A model generated the notes under the pieces. The model searched no databases. It had not been told where the DNA came from and was given only the letters and a program-made list of their open reading frames with translations. A stretch of DNA of 59,526 nucleotides from JAYXXU01 sp049301135 (GTDB taxonomy: Bacteria > Pseudomonadota > Gammaproteobacteria > Pseudomonadales > Moraxellaceae), in contig JBAQKP010000225.1 of assembly GCA_049301135.1 (NCBI GenBank), forward strand, positions 1 through 59,526, written 5' to 3'. Both the position numbers and the translations under genes were made by a program. Within the stretch, counting starts at the first letter, position 1. The number at the start of each line of letters is the position of its first letter. Below, one piece after another: positions 1 through 7,623 of this stretch.

Positions 1-20
1 TTATGCCTGCGGCTGGCCTC

Positions 21-99
21 ACTTTTGACAGGCCAAAAGTAAGCAAAAGCCCTTGTGCTTGGAAGACTCGCCATCCATGGCTCAAACAATTCCAAGCAC
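21..99. repeat. Intergenic repeat with two inverted-repeat pairs
   Basis: Two nested palindromes are visible ahead of rpe. ACTTTTG at 21-27 pairs with CAAAAGT at 34-40, and GTGCTTGGAA at 55-64 pairs perfectly with TTCCAAGCAC at 90-99. The wording (CAAAAGTAAGCAAAAG) resembles dispersed extragenic repeats common in gammaproteobacteria. No second copy was seen in this window. Positions 1-183 hold no convincing gene. Confidence 0.5.
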
Positions 100-183
100 G
101 TCATCCCTGTGCTTGCATTAACTCTCATGAGTGGTTGATCCGAGCGACACAGCCAGCGGTTTTTTTGTTAAGGTAGCGCGATC

Positions 184-894
184 TTGAATGCTAAGAGAAT
201 GCAGCCGATGTCTTTGCCTTATCTGATTGCCCCGTCGATTCTATCGGCTGACTTTGCCCGTCTGGGTGCAGAAGTCGAAAACGTACTCAATGCCGGTGCG
301 GACGTGGTGCATTTTGATGTGATGGACAACCACTATGTACCGAATTTAACTTTTGGTTCGATGATTTGTAGTGCGCTGCGCAAGTATGGCATCAGTGCGC
401 CGATTGATGTGCATTTGATGGTGTCGCCTGTTGATCGTTTGATCGGTGACTTCTTGGACGCGGGCGCGAGTATTATTACCTTCCACCCAGAAGCGTCGCA
501 GCATATCGACCGCTCGTTGCAACTGATCAAGGACGGTGGCGCAAAGTGTGGTTTGGTATTTAATCCAGCCACGCCGCTGCATTATCTCGATCATGTGATG
601 GATAAAGTCGATCAAATCCTGTTGATGAGCGTCAACCCTGGCTTTGGTGGGCAAAAATTCATCCCGAGTACACTGGATAAACTGCGCCAAGTGCGCCAGC
701 GGATCGATGCCAGTGGTCGTGAGATTCGCCTTGAAGTAGATGGTGGGGTCACACCGGCCAATATCCGCGAAATCGCCGAAGCCGGTGCGGATATGTTTGT
801 GGCCGGTTCAGCGATTTTTGGCAAGCCAGACTATAAAGCCGTGGTCGATCAGATGCGTGCTGAGTTAGCGTTGGTGAATAGTAGGTCAGTTTGA
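184..894 (+). CDS. rpe: Ribulose-phosphate 3-epimerase
   Basis: Interconverts ribulose 5-phosphate and xylulose 5-phosphate in the cytosolic pentose phosphate pathway. The 236-aa product is a complete TIM barrel of normal family length: APSILSADFARLG near residues 16-28, the metal/catalytic segment HFDVMDNHYVPN at about 43-54 (family usually MDG, here MDN), SVNPGFGGQKFIP mid-protein and EVDGGV with a catalytic Asp near the C-terminus. The longest frame starts at TTG 184, about 10 nt after AAGG; ATG codons at 199 and 208 are alternatives and the start is not certain. It is followed closely by two small membrane-protein genes rather than the gph seen in many relatives. Confidence 0.95.
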   Translation: MNAKRMQPMSLPYLIAPSILSADFARLGAEVENVLNAGADVVHFDVMDNHYVPNLTFGSMICSALRKYGISAPIDVHLMVSPVDRLIGDFLDAGASIITFHPEASQHIDRSLQLIKDGGAKCGLVFNPATPLHYLDHVMDKVDQILLMSVNPGFGGQKFIPSTLDKLRQVRQRIDASGREIRLEVDGGVTPANIREIAEAGADMFVAGSAIFGKPDYKAVVDQMRAELALVNSRSV

Positions 895-938
895 AACGGT
901 CGTTTTAGTGCAATTCACTGTAGCTTGAGGAATTTGTC

Positions 939-1241
939 ATGACCAGCAGCGCGCCCCCCACACCCAACCTCGTACCCCTACCGATTACGATTGGCTTGGG
1001 CGTGTTTGTGTTGGCGTTTAGCTTGGGCAGCTTTATTCTATTGCCGCCGGAAGATCGGCCGTTATCGCTGATCGGGCTGGTGGTGCTGGTACATTTTGTC
1101 GTCGTGCCGCTGTTGTTTTTGATCGGTGCGCTACTGATGAATAAATTCAAAGGCGAGGGTGTGCATTGGCGTAATGCGCTGAGTCTGGGCTGGCTGATTG
1201 CTGGGGTATGGATCTTATGGAAAATGGGGACAGGCGCATGA
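939..1241 (+). CDS. Small membrane protein, three predicted helices
   Basis: A 100-aa protein with no family I recognise. Hydrophobic stretches at about residues 14-37 (ITIGLGVFVLAFSLGSFILL), 43-65 (LIGLVVLVHFVVVPLLFLIGALL) and 80-95 suggest three inner-membrane helices. A GAGG ribosome site lies about 8 nt before ATG 939. Its stop overlaps the start of the next gene in an ATGA arrangement (1238-1241), so the two are probably translationally coupled and may form a small complex. Function unknown. Confidence 0.75.
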   Translation: MTSSAPPTPNLVPLPITIGLGVFVLAFSLGSFILLPPEDRPLSLIGLVVLVHFVVVPLLFLIGALLMNKFKGEGVHWRNALSLGWLIAGVWILWKMGTGA

Positions 1242-1618
1242 GTGATGTATCCACCGCAACCCCGCAAACTGATAGTGCTGCACCGGCGCGTAAAACCCCG
1301 ACGATTATTCTGGCCTTGTTGGTCGCTGCGAACGTCGGGATTAGTTTTGCGCCACTGCGTCCAGCCAATCCACTGCTCGAGTGGCATGCAGCGATCATGC
1401 AGGTGTTGCCTGTACAGGCATGGTTCAGTAGTGTCAGCCATCAGCAGTTGTTTTTACAGTTGCTCTTGTTGTTGGTGTTAATTCCAAGCGCGATCACGGC
1501 GCTGGCTGTGCCGCTCAAGTTGCGGGATCGGCAGTTTCAGCTTGGTCTAGTGTTTCAGATGGGCTTGTTTGTCGCGTTTATTTTTGCGATTCAGATGATG
1601 CGGATCAAGGCAGGCTAG
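1238..1618 (+). CDS. Small membrane protein coupled to the upstream gene
   Basis: A 126-aa protein with about three hydrophobic helices (TIILALLVAANVGISFAPL, LFLQLLLLLVLIPSAITALAV and LGLVFQMGLFVAFIFAIQMM). The start at ATG 1238 is chosen because it overlaps the preceding stop (ATGA) and follows a GGGGACAGG ribosome site; the frame is also open further upstream to 1208. The N-terminus is Thr/Ala/Pro-rich and likely cytosolic. No known family recognised. Confidence 0.7.
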   Translation: MSDVSTATPQTDSAAPARKTPTIILALLVAANVGISFAPLRPANPLLEWHAAIMQVLPVQAWFSSVSHQQLFLQLLLLLVLIPSAITALAVPLKLRDRQFQLGLVFQMGLFVAFIFAIQMMRIKAG

Positions 1619-1730
1619 ACAGGGACAGATGAGATCACAGCGCAGCGGTCGAGTTTGATCGTCCGTTGCTTGTTTTTACAGATTAAACTCAGCTATAACT
1701 CAAACAATTCAGCATAAGGAGCCAAACAAC

Positions 1731-1937
1731 ATGCGCGGAAAGAGTTCAAGTTTAAAACTACAAGCGAGTGAAACTGCGGTACTGCATGCCGCGTCACGTT
1801 TGTATGCGGCGTATATCACGGCGGGACGGGTAGAAGTCGGCCAAGAAGCCGCCTATATCAAACGCGCGATTGAAGAAGCACACTATATGGCCAAGCTGAC
1901 CGATCAGATGGTGGTCAGTGATGATGAGATGGGTTGA
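1731..1937 (+). CDS. Conserved-looking 68-aa hypothetical protein
   Basis: A strong ribosome site (AAGGAGC) lies 8-9 nt before ATG 1731, and codon use matches the neighbours, so the frame is probably real. The product is a small, soluble, mostly helical protein (SETAVLHAASRLYAAYITAG, then an acidic tail SDDEMG). No motif or known family is recognised. It stands alone between the rpe group and nrdB and ends just before a bidirectional terminator. Confidence 0.7.
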   Translation: MRGKSSSLKLQASETAVLHAASRLYAAYITAGRVEVGQEAAYIKRAIEEAHYMAKLTDQMVVSDDEMG

Positions 1938-1958
1938 TTTTGTATTCATCCCAACAAA

Positions 1959-1983
1959 AAACCGCCTCAATTTGAGACGGTTT
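1959..1983. terminator. Bidirectional rho-independent terminator
   Basis: AAACCGCCTCA pairs with TGAGACGGTTT with one mismatch and a tiny loop, flanked by an A-run on the left and T-rich sequence on the right. It sits between two convergent genes (the 68-aa gene and nrdB) and can serve both strands. Confidence 0.8.
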
Positions 1984-2003
1984 ATAATTTTAAAATCAAA
2001 AAC

Positions 2004-3296
2004 TTACCAGCTTAAAGCGCCGCCGACTTGATAGTCAGTCACGCGGGTTTCAAAGAAGTTTTTCTCTTTGCGTAAGTCCATCATCTCGCTCATCCATGTA
2101 AACGGATTTTGCACGCCAGCAAACTGCTCTGGCAGGCCAAGCTGTACCAGACGACGATTGGCGATAAACTGCAAGTACTCTTCCATCATCGCCGCATTCA
2201 TGCCCAGTACGCCACGCGGCATAGTATCGCGTGCATATTCGATCTCTAAGGTCATGCCTTCCAAGATCATTTGGGTCACTTCATCGCGGAATTCGGCTGT
2301 CCACAGGTGTGGATTTTCGTTTTTGATCTGGTTGATCACGTCAATACCGAAGTTCAGGTGCATCGACTCATCGCGCAGAATGTACTGGAACTGCTCGGCC
2401 ACGCCGCCCATTTTATTACGGCGACCCATCGACAGAATCTGGGTAAAGCCACAATAGAAGAAGATCCCTTCCAATACGCAGTAGAACGCGATCAGGTTGC
2501 GCAGTAGGCGTTGATCGTTTTCGGGTGTGCCGGTGCTGAAGGTCGGATCAGACAGGCTTTGCGTGTACTTGAGCGCCCAAGTGGCTTTTTTGGCGACACT
2601 TGGCACTTCGCGGTACATGTTAAACACTTCGCCTTCATCCATGCCCAGCGACTGAATGCAGTACTGATAGGCGTGGGTGTGAATCGCTTCTTCGAAGGCT
2701 TGGCGCAGGATGTATTGGCGGCATTCTGGGTTGGTGATGTGGCGATACAAGGCCAGCACCAAGTTGTTGGCGACCAGACTGTCAGCAGTCGAGAAGAAAC
2801 CCAGTGAGCGCATGACCACGGTGCGTTCGTCAGCGGACAGACCGTTTTCGGACTTCCACAGCGCGATATCGGCGGTCATGTTGATTTCTTGCGGCATCCA
2901 ATGGTTGGCGCAGCCGTCGAGGTATTTTTGCCATGCCCATTCGTATTTAAATGGCACGAGCTGATTCAAGTCGGCGCGGCAGTTGATCATGCGCTTGTCG
3001 TCGACTTGGATGCGTTGTGCGCCCATTTCGAGGTCTTCTAGCCCTGCGCTGACATCGAGGTTGTCGAGGGCATGCTGGGCGCGTTCCATTGCACTGGCTG
3101 AATCACTGAGCTTGGCTGCGGGTGAAACGGGTACAGCATGACCCACTGGTTGAGCTGTCTGCGGTGCATTTGGAACAGCCGCCAGCGTTTGAGCAGCAGG
3201 TTGCGATGGCGCGAGGTTCGGCGCTGTGCTTGGCGCAGGTTTTGTCGCGACTGCGGTGTCTTCTTCATCAAAATCGTCCCATGATAGGATAGACAT
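2004..3296 (-). CDS. nrdB: Class Ia ribonucleotide reductase, beta (radical) subunit
   Basis: Small subunit of the aerobic ribonucleotide reductase that makes dNTPs with NrdA; it carries the di-iron centre and tyrosyl radical. The 430-aa product has a Pro/Ala/Gln-rich, likely disordered N-terminal stretch (about residues 14-75), then the ferritin-like fold with the iron-ligand/radical segment FEEAIHTHAYQYC and later RDESMHLNFG. It ends YQVGGALSW, the tail that docks on the large subunit. Start chosen at ATG 3296, preceded by AAGGAA; the frame extends upstream to 3338 but without a ribosome site. Unusually, nrdA lies about 960 bp upstream with another gene between, so the two may be transcribed separately. 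Confidence 0.97.
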   Translation of the reverse strand: MSILSWDDFDEEDTAVATKPAPSTAPNLAPSQPAAQTLAAVPNAPQTAQPVGHAVPVSPAAKLSDSASAMERAQHALDNLDVSAGLEDLEMGAQRIQVDDKRMINCRADLNQLVPFKYEWAWQKYLDGCANHWMPQEINMTADIALWKSENGLSADERTVVMRSLGFFSTADSLVANNLVLALYRHITNPECRQYILRQAFEEAIHTHAYQYCIQSLGMDEGEVFNMYREVPSVAKKATWALKYTQSLSDPTFSTGTPENDQRLLRNLIAFYCVLEGIFFYCGFTQILSMGRRNKMGGVAEQFQYILRDESMHLNFGIDVINQIKNENPHLWTAEFRDEVTQMILEGMTLEIEYARDTMPRGVLGMNAAMMEEYLQFIANRRLVQLGLPEQFAGVQNPFTWMSEMMDLRKEKNFFETRVTDYQVGGALSW

Positions 3297-3547
3297 GTTG
3301 GTTCCTTGGTAATGCAAAAGGAGTAATGCGCACATCATGCCAATTCATGACAGATTTTAGGGAGACAGAAGTTTAACAGTACTAGCCGATGCAAATCTGT
3401 CTATGCGCCCAGATTCTTGAACGAGCGAGATTCTACAGCAGTTATGGTTTTTTGAAAAATAAGTAATCCCAATAAATTTGATTTATTAGAGTATTTATTA
3501 TTCGTGGCATTTGGTTTGTAGTGCGAGAAAAAATTGAGTTTTTAAGA

Positions 3548-3574
3548 CAAACTTTGTGAGGTTCACAAAGTTTG
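3548..3574. repeat. Perfect 12-bp inverted repeat with 3-bp spacer
   Basis: CAAACTTTGTGA (3548-3559), spacer GGT, then TCACAAAGTTTG (3563-3574), a perfect dyad. It lies between the end of the Cas2-like gene and the start of nrdB. There is no immediate T-run on either strand, so it is more like an operator or RNA hairpin than a classical terminator. The rest of 3297-3627 is AT-rich and shows no gene. Confidence 0.7.
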
Positions 3575-3627
3575 CCGTTGATCCGAAATTTGATTACTCA
3601 GCAAAGAACCGAGCAAAAAAACAACAG

Positions 3628-3873
3628 TCAGACAAGTGCTAAAAATCTATTAACATCGCCTTGATTTGCTTCAAAAACTGCAAGCTTATCTCTAGAGTCG
3701 ATAAACATGCTTAGACGGCGTTGTACCTCGTCAGCAGACTCGTTTGTGTATACAAGCCATACGGATTTTTGGCGAAGTCTAACCTCGTAATTGCCGCGAA
3801 TACATGAGACTAGGTCACGATAGTGTTTACTGCTCTTACGAAACAGATCGTAAGAAATGCCAATGGTGTTCAT
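3628..3873 (-). CDS. Orphan Cas2/SinR-like small protein
   Basis: An 81-aa protein starting MNTIGISYDLF, with LVYTNESADEVQRRLSMFIDSRDKLAVFEA near the C-terminus described here by its key parts: an N-terminal beta strand followed by SYDL, a central WLVYT strand and a DKLAVFEA strand. This beta-alpha-beta pattern matches the small ferredoxin-like proteins grouped as SinR/VapD/Cas2-like. Start at ATG 3873 is firm because AGGAGG stands 6 nt upstream; the frame is open further upstream to 4053 but lacks such a site. There is no cas1 or CRISPR array nearby. It sits in the nrdA-nrdB gap. The family includes ribonucleases, but activity here is unproven. Confidence 0.7.
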   Translation of the reverse strand: MNTIGISYDLFRKSSKHYRDLVSCIRGNYEVRLRQKSVWLVYTNESADEVQRRLSMFIDSRDKLAVFEANQGDVNRFLALV

Positions 3874-3904
3874 ATGAACCTCCTTCAACTTGGCGTTGAG
3901 ATTG

Positions 3905-3996
3905 GAGGTTTTCAATGGTTGACCGATGCAGATAAATCGTAGATGATGCGTCTGCTGTAGTAAGCGATCAATCATGAAAACCTCGGTTACATGATT
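3905..3996. repeat. Cluster of perfect inverted repeats upstream of the Cas2-like gene
   Basis: GAGGTTTTCA (3905-3914) and TGAAAACCTC (3975-3984) are perfect 10-bp complements, and AATCATG (3970-3976) pairs with CATGATT (3990-3996). The two pairs share bases, so they cannot all form together. They lie just upstream of the Cas2-like gene's ribosome site on the minus strand and could form its mRNA leader. The remainder of 3874-4227 has no supported gene. Confidence 0.5.
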
Positions 3997-4227
3997 CTGA
4001 AGATTGTGGTAGCTTTCAGCTCGAACCTGATTGCTACCCATCTTCAAAACCAATTCTTAAAACCCATAAATTCTGTGTAGATTGCTAAAATGCTTAGCAG
4101 TGCGCTCGATCAAAAAACACTTTGTCGCTAGTCCGTGAGAAGCTCCTGACGAGTCATCCACCACAGGCACACACGTCTGCAATATCCCGACCCACCCCAG
4201 AACGCATAGCCGTGTTAACTAACGGAA

Positions 4228-4251
4228 GGGGCTGAGCTTTCGCCCAGCACC
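4228..4251 (-). terminator. GNRA-capped hairpin after nrdA
   Basis: Read on the minus strand, GGTGCTGGGC and GCTCAGCCCC form a near-complete stem capped by a GAAA tetraloop, 8 nt after the nrdA stop. A U-tract is missing, so it may protect the 3' end or act as a weak terminator. Confidence 0.4.
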
Positions 4252-4259
4252 CATTTAAA

Positions 4260-7133
4260 TCACTGACACGCTTCACAATCTGGATTGTCGATGGAGCAAG
4301 CCAGCGGCACGGGTGCAGCATTGGCAAACGCATCATCTTCAACTGCCGCTGCAACTGGAGCCGCGACCGAAGCCACCGCCACAGCAGCCACTGGTGCAGG
4401 TGCAGCCGAACTGACCTTGTTCAATGTGCCTGTGGTGATCGTCGATTTTTCTGCCGAAGTCGCACCCAGTGCACGCAGGTAATAGGTGGTTTTTAGGCCA
4501 CGCAACCACGCCATCTTGTAAGTGATGTCTAGCTTCTTACCGTTTGCACCCGCGATATACAGGTTCAACGATTGCGCCTGATCAATCCACTTCTGACGAC
4601 GGCTGGCTGCATCGACCATCCAACGCGGTTCAACCTCAAACGCGGTAGCAAAAATCGCCTTCACATCATCTGGAATCCGCGCAATCTGCTGCACCGAACC
4701 TTCGTAGTGTTTCAGGTCATTGACCATCACCACATCCCACAAATCACGGTCTTTCAATGCGCGTACCAAGTACGGATTGATTACAGTAAATTCGCCAGAT
4801 AGGTTTGATTTGACGTACAAGTTCTGGAAAGTCGGCTCAATCGACTGCGCCACGCCACAGATATTCGAGATGGTTGCAGTCGGTGCAATCGCCATCACGT
4901 TACTGTTGCGCATGCCGTCCTTTTGTACTTTGGCGCGGAGGGTATCCCAATCCAGCGTGCTAGAACGATCCACCTCAAACATGCCATCTGGACGGGTCTT
5001 GGCAACCAGATCGAGTGAATCAATCGGTAAAATGCCCTGATCCCACAGCGAACCTTTAAACGTGCTATACGCGCCGCGCTCGACTGCCAATTCGCTCGAC
5101 GTGTGAATCGCGTGGTAGCTGATCACTTCCATCGAATAATCGGCAAACGTCACAGCGTCATTTGAGCCGTATGCCAGACCCAGCTCGTACAACGCATCTT
5201 GGAAGCCCATGATGCCCATACCGACCGGACGATGTTTCAGGTTGGAGTTTTTGGCTTGTGGCACTGCGTAATAGTTGATGTCAATCACGTTGTCCAGCAT
5301 GCGCACGGCAGTCTTAATGGTGCGCTGTAGCTTGGCTTCGTCGAGCTTGCCGTCGTTGATGTGCTTGACCAGATTGATCGAACCCAAGTTACACACCGCG
5401 ATTTCATCGGCGCTGGTGTTGAGGGTGATTTCAGTACACAAGTTCGAAGAATGCACCACGCCGACGTGCTGCTGCGGCGAACGCAGGTTACACACGTCTT
5501 TAAAAGTGATCCAAGGATGGCCGGTTTCAAACAACATCGACAGCATCTTGCGCCACAGGTCTTGTGCTTTGATTTTTTTGAACAGTTTCATCTGTCCATC
5601 AATACACATTTGCTCGTATTCGGCATAGCGCTGGCTGAAGGCAGCACCCGTCAGATCATGTAGATCCGGCGCGTCAGATGGACTAAACAGTGTCCAATCT
5701 CCGCCTTCAATCACCCGCTGCATAAACAAGTCAGGAACCCAGTTGGCGGTGTTCATGTCGTGGGTACGACGGCGATCATCACCAGTGTTTTTGCGTAGCT
5801 CTAGAAACTCTTCGATGTCCAAGTGCCATGTTTCAAGATAAGCACAGACCGCGCCTTTGCGCTTGCCACCTTGATTGACCGCGACCGCAGTATCGTTGGC
5901 GACTTTCAGAAACGGCACAACGCCTTGTGACTTGCCGTTGGTGCCTTTGATATACGAGTTCAGTGCCCGTACTGGTGTCCAGTCATTGCCCAGACCACCC
6001 GCCCATTTTGACAGCATCGCATTGTCACGCACGGCGTTATAGATGCCATACAAGTCATCTGGCACAGTGGTCAGATAGCAAGAGGATAGTTGTGGCCGTA
6101 AGGTTCCGGCATTAAACAGTGTCGGCGTTGAAGCCATATAGTCAAAGCTCGACAGCAACTGATAAAACTCAATCGCGCGTGCTTCACGGTTGGTTTCTTG
6201 GCTGGCCAAGCCCATCGCTACCCGCATAAAAAACAACTGCGGCAATTCAAAACGCACGTCATTGCTGTGCAAGAAATAACGGTCATACAACGTCTGTAGG
6301 CCGAGATAGGTAAATTGATTGCTTTGATTCGAATCAATCGCCTTGGCTAAAGTCGCAATATCATAGGTCAGCAGTTCAGGATGTAGTAGCTCAAGCTCCA
6401 CACCGCGTTGCAGGTAGACGGGTAGCGCATCGGCTTCTGAGGTGTCGAGTGGCAAGCCCATAAAGGCCAAACCTTCTTTAAGCAGATCTTGTAGCAACAG
6501 CCGTGCGGTCACATAGGTATAGTTGGGCTCTTGCTCGATACGGGTACGTGTTGCCATCATTAGGGTGGTGGCAACGTCGCTTTCGGCCACACCGTCATAC
6601 AGATTTTTGACGGTTTCTTCGACCACAGCCGCCACATCAATCCCGTCTAGACCAGCAGCAACTGATTGCATGGTATTTTGCAGTGCGCCCAAGTCCAGCG
6701 GCTTGCGCTGGCCATCTGCGCCGGTCACTTGTAGGGTTGGATGGTGGTGGGTGCTGGTGTTTTGTTGGCGCATTGCGGCATGTTGCTCACGATAGATCAC
6801 ATAGCTCCGCGCAACTTTTTGCTCGCCGGTGCGCATTAAGGCCAGTTCGACCTGATCTTGAATTTCTTCAATATGCACTGTGCCACCGGACGGTAGGCGA
6901 CGTTTAAAGGTATTCATCACCATTTCGGTGAGCTGACTGACCCGATCACGCACCCGACTTGAACCACTGGCTTGCTGTCCTTCGACCGCCAAAAACGCTT
7001 TGGTAATCGCCATGCTGATTTTTTCAGCATCAAATCCGACCACACTGCCGTTACGTTTGATCACCCGAAGCTGACCCGGTGCGGTCATCGCAGTGCTGTT
7101 GGAATCTGGGGAATCAAGCAAAGTGGTACTCAT
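4260..7133 (-). CDS. nrdA: Class Ia ribonucleotide reductase, alpha (catalytic) subunit
   Basis: Reduces ribonucleoside diphosphates using the radical supplied by NrdB. The 957-aa product begins with an ATP-cone (LRVIKRNGSVVGFDAEKI, about residues 22-40 onward) and has a second cone-like segment (about 130-220). The active-site cysteines are seen in LSSCYLTTVP and in AVCNLGSINL, and the C-terminal redox tail is DCEACQ. A long Ala/Val-rich linker joins the core to that tail. Start at ATG 7133 is chosen because residues before it do not look like the family and the ATP cone then begins at the usual distance; the frame is open to 7283. Upstream are candidate NrdR and DnaA sites. Confidence 0.97.
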   Translation of the reverse strand: MSTTLLDSPDSNSTAMTAPGQLRVIKRNGSVVGFDAEKISMAITKAFLAVEGQQASGSSRVRDRVSQLTEMVMNTFKRRLPSGGTVHIEEIQDQVELALMRTGEQKVARSYVIYREQHAAMRQQNTSTHHHPTLQVTGADGQRKPLDLGALQNTMQSVAAGLDGIDVAAVVEETVKNLYDGVAESDVATTLMMATRTRIEQEPNYTYVTARLLLQDLLKEGLAFMGLPLDTSEADALPVYLQRGVELELLHPELLTYDIATLAKAIDSNQSNQFTYLGLQTLYDRYFLHSNDVRFELPQLFFMRVAMGLASQETNREARAIEFYQLLSSFDYMASTPTLFNAGTLRPQLSSCYLTTVPDDLYGIYNAVRDNAMLSKWAGGLGNDWTPVRALNSYIKGTNGKSQGVVPFLKVANDTAVAVNQGGKRKGAVCAYLETWHLDIEEFLELRKNTGDDRRRTHDMNTANWVPDLFMQRVIEGGDWTLFSPSDAPDLHDLTGAAFSQRYAEYEQMCIDGQMKLFKKIKAQDLWRKMLSMLFETGHPWITFKDVCNLRSPQQHVGVVHSSNLCTEITLNTSADEIAVCNLGSINLVKHINDGKLDEAKLQRTIKTAVRMLDNVIDINYYAVPQAKNSNLKHRPVGMGIMGFQDALYELGLAYGSNDAVTFADYSMEVISYHAIHTSSELAVERGAYSTFKGSLWDQGILPIDSLDLVAKTRPDGMFEVDRSSTLDWDTLRAKVQKDGMRNSNVMAIAPTATISNICGVAQSIEPTFQNLYVKSNLSGEFTVINPYLVRALKDRDLWDVVMVNDLKHYEGSVQQIARIPDDVKAIFATAFEVEPRWMVDAASRRQKWIDQAQSLNLYIAGANGKKLDITYKMAWLRGLKTTYYLRALGATSAEKSTITTGTLNKVSSAAPAPVAAVAVASVAAPVAAAVEDDAFANAAPVPLACSIDNPDCEACQ

Positions 7134-7218
7134 GTGCGCTCCGGCAAGCGATTGTGGTTGCGGTGAAGATGAATCATCAGTAATGCAAAAGACTGATAGA
7201 GGTTCAACTGCGGTCGAA

Positions 7219-7266
7219 CCACAATCTATAGTGTTATAAACAGGGATGAGCCACAACATACGGGAA
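7219..7266 (-). promoter_or_regulatory. Candidate pair of NrdR boxes upstream of nrdA
   Basis: On the minus strand ACACTATAGATTGTGG (7234-7219) matches the known NrdR box ACACWATATATWGTGT at about 14 of 16 positions. A second, weaker site begins at 7251 (CCACAACATACGGGAA on the plus strand), exactly 32 bp away, which is the usual three-turn spacing of NrdR box pairs; it keeps mainly one half-site. They sit 86-133 bp before the nrdA start. Confidence 0.65.
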
Positions 7267-7380
7267 CAGCAAGGCAGATGCAAGGTATGAATGGCCAGTC
7301 AAAATCTAGATTAAATTGCACTAAAAAACAGCAAATCGGCTGTAATAATAGATGTCACAAGGGTTTGTCTCTGGGTCGCC

Positions 7381-7401
7381 TGTGGATAACGCTGTGGATA
7401 A
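7381..7401. promoter_or_regulatory. Two tandem perfect DnaA boxes
   Basis: TGTGGATAA occurs at 7381-7389 and again at 7393-7401; each is the exact complement of the consensus TTATCCACA. The 12-bp period puts both on nearly the same helix face. They are about 250 bp upstream of nrdA in the divergent nrdA/bfmR region, next to an A-rich stretch (about 7410-7428). DnaA is known to regulate nrdAB in E. coli. Confidence 0.8.
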
Positions 7402-7505
7402 ATCTAGCGAAATAAACTCAAAAAAAAATCTTGACACTGTGTTTCAGGAATCTCGCAAAAAGTAACGCTTCAGACAAGCTGTATCAGTTTGGTGATTGGA
7501 ACTTG

Positions 7506-7520
7506 GTTTACATTGTAAAC
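7506..7520. promoter_or_regulatory. Palindromic operator candidate ahead of bfmR
   Basis: GTTTACA-T-TGTAAAC is a perfect 7-bp dyad around one central base, followed at 7525-7530 by TACTAT, a possible -10 hexamer for bfmR. Autoregulation by BfmR is one reading; nothing in the sequence proves which protein binds. Confidence 0.45.
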
Positions 7521-7623
7521 GGTGTACTATTGCCAATATCAGCATGTGGGTATGAGGCTTGATTTTTAAGCGATACCTGATGTTGACCTAACATTTGAAT
7601 GATTGGTTTGCTGGGGAAAATTG

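Noticed and set aside
905..1441. Long minus-strand frame of 178 codons opposite the two small membrane genes
   Set aside because: Shadow of the plus-strand genes, low-complexity basic composition, no ribosome site.
3628..3873. CRISPR-Cas locus
   Set aside because: No cas1, effector genes or regularly spaced repeats anywhere in the window.
3628..4053. Long 141-aa version of the Cas2-like protein
   Set aside because: The extra 60 N-terminal residues are unlike the family and a near-perfect ribosome site marks ATG 3873.
7381..7428. Chromosomal replication origin
   Set aside because: Only two DnaA boxes, no dnaA, gyrB or parAB nearby; a regulatory role at nrdA is more likely.
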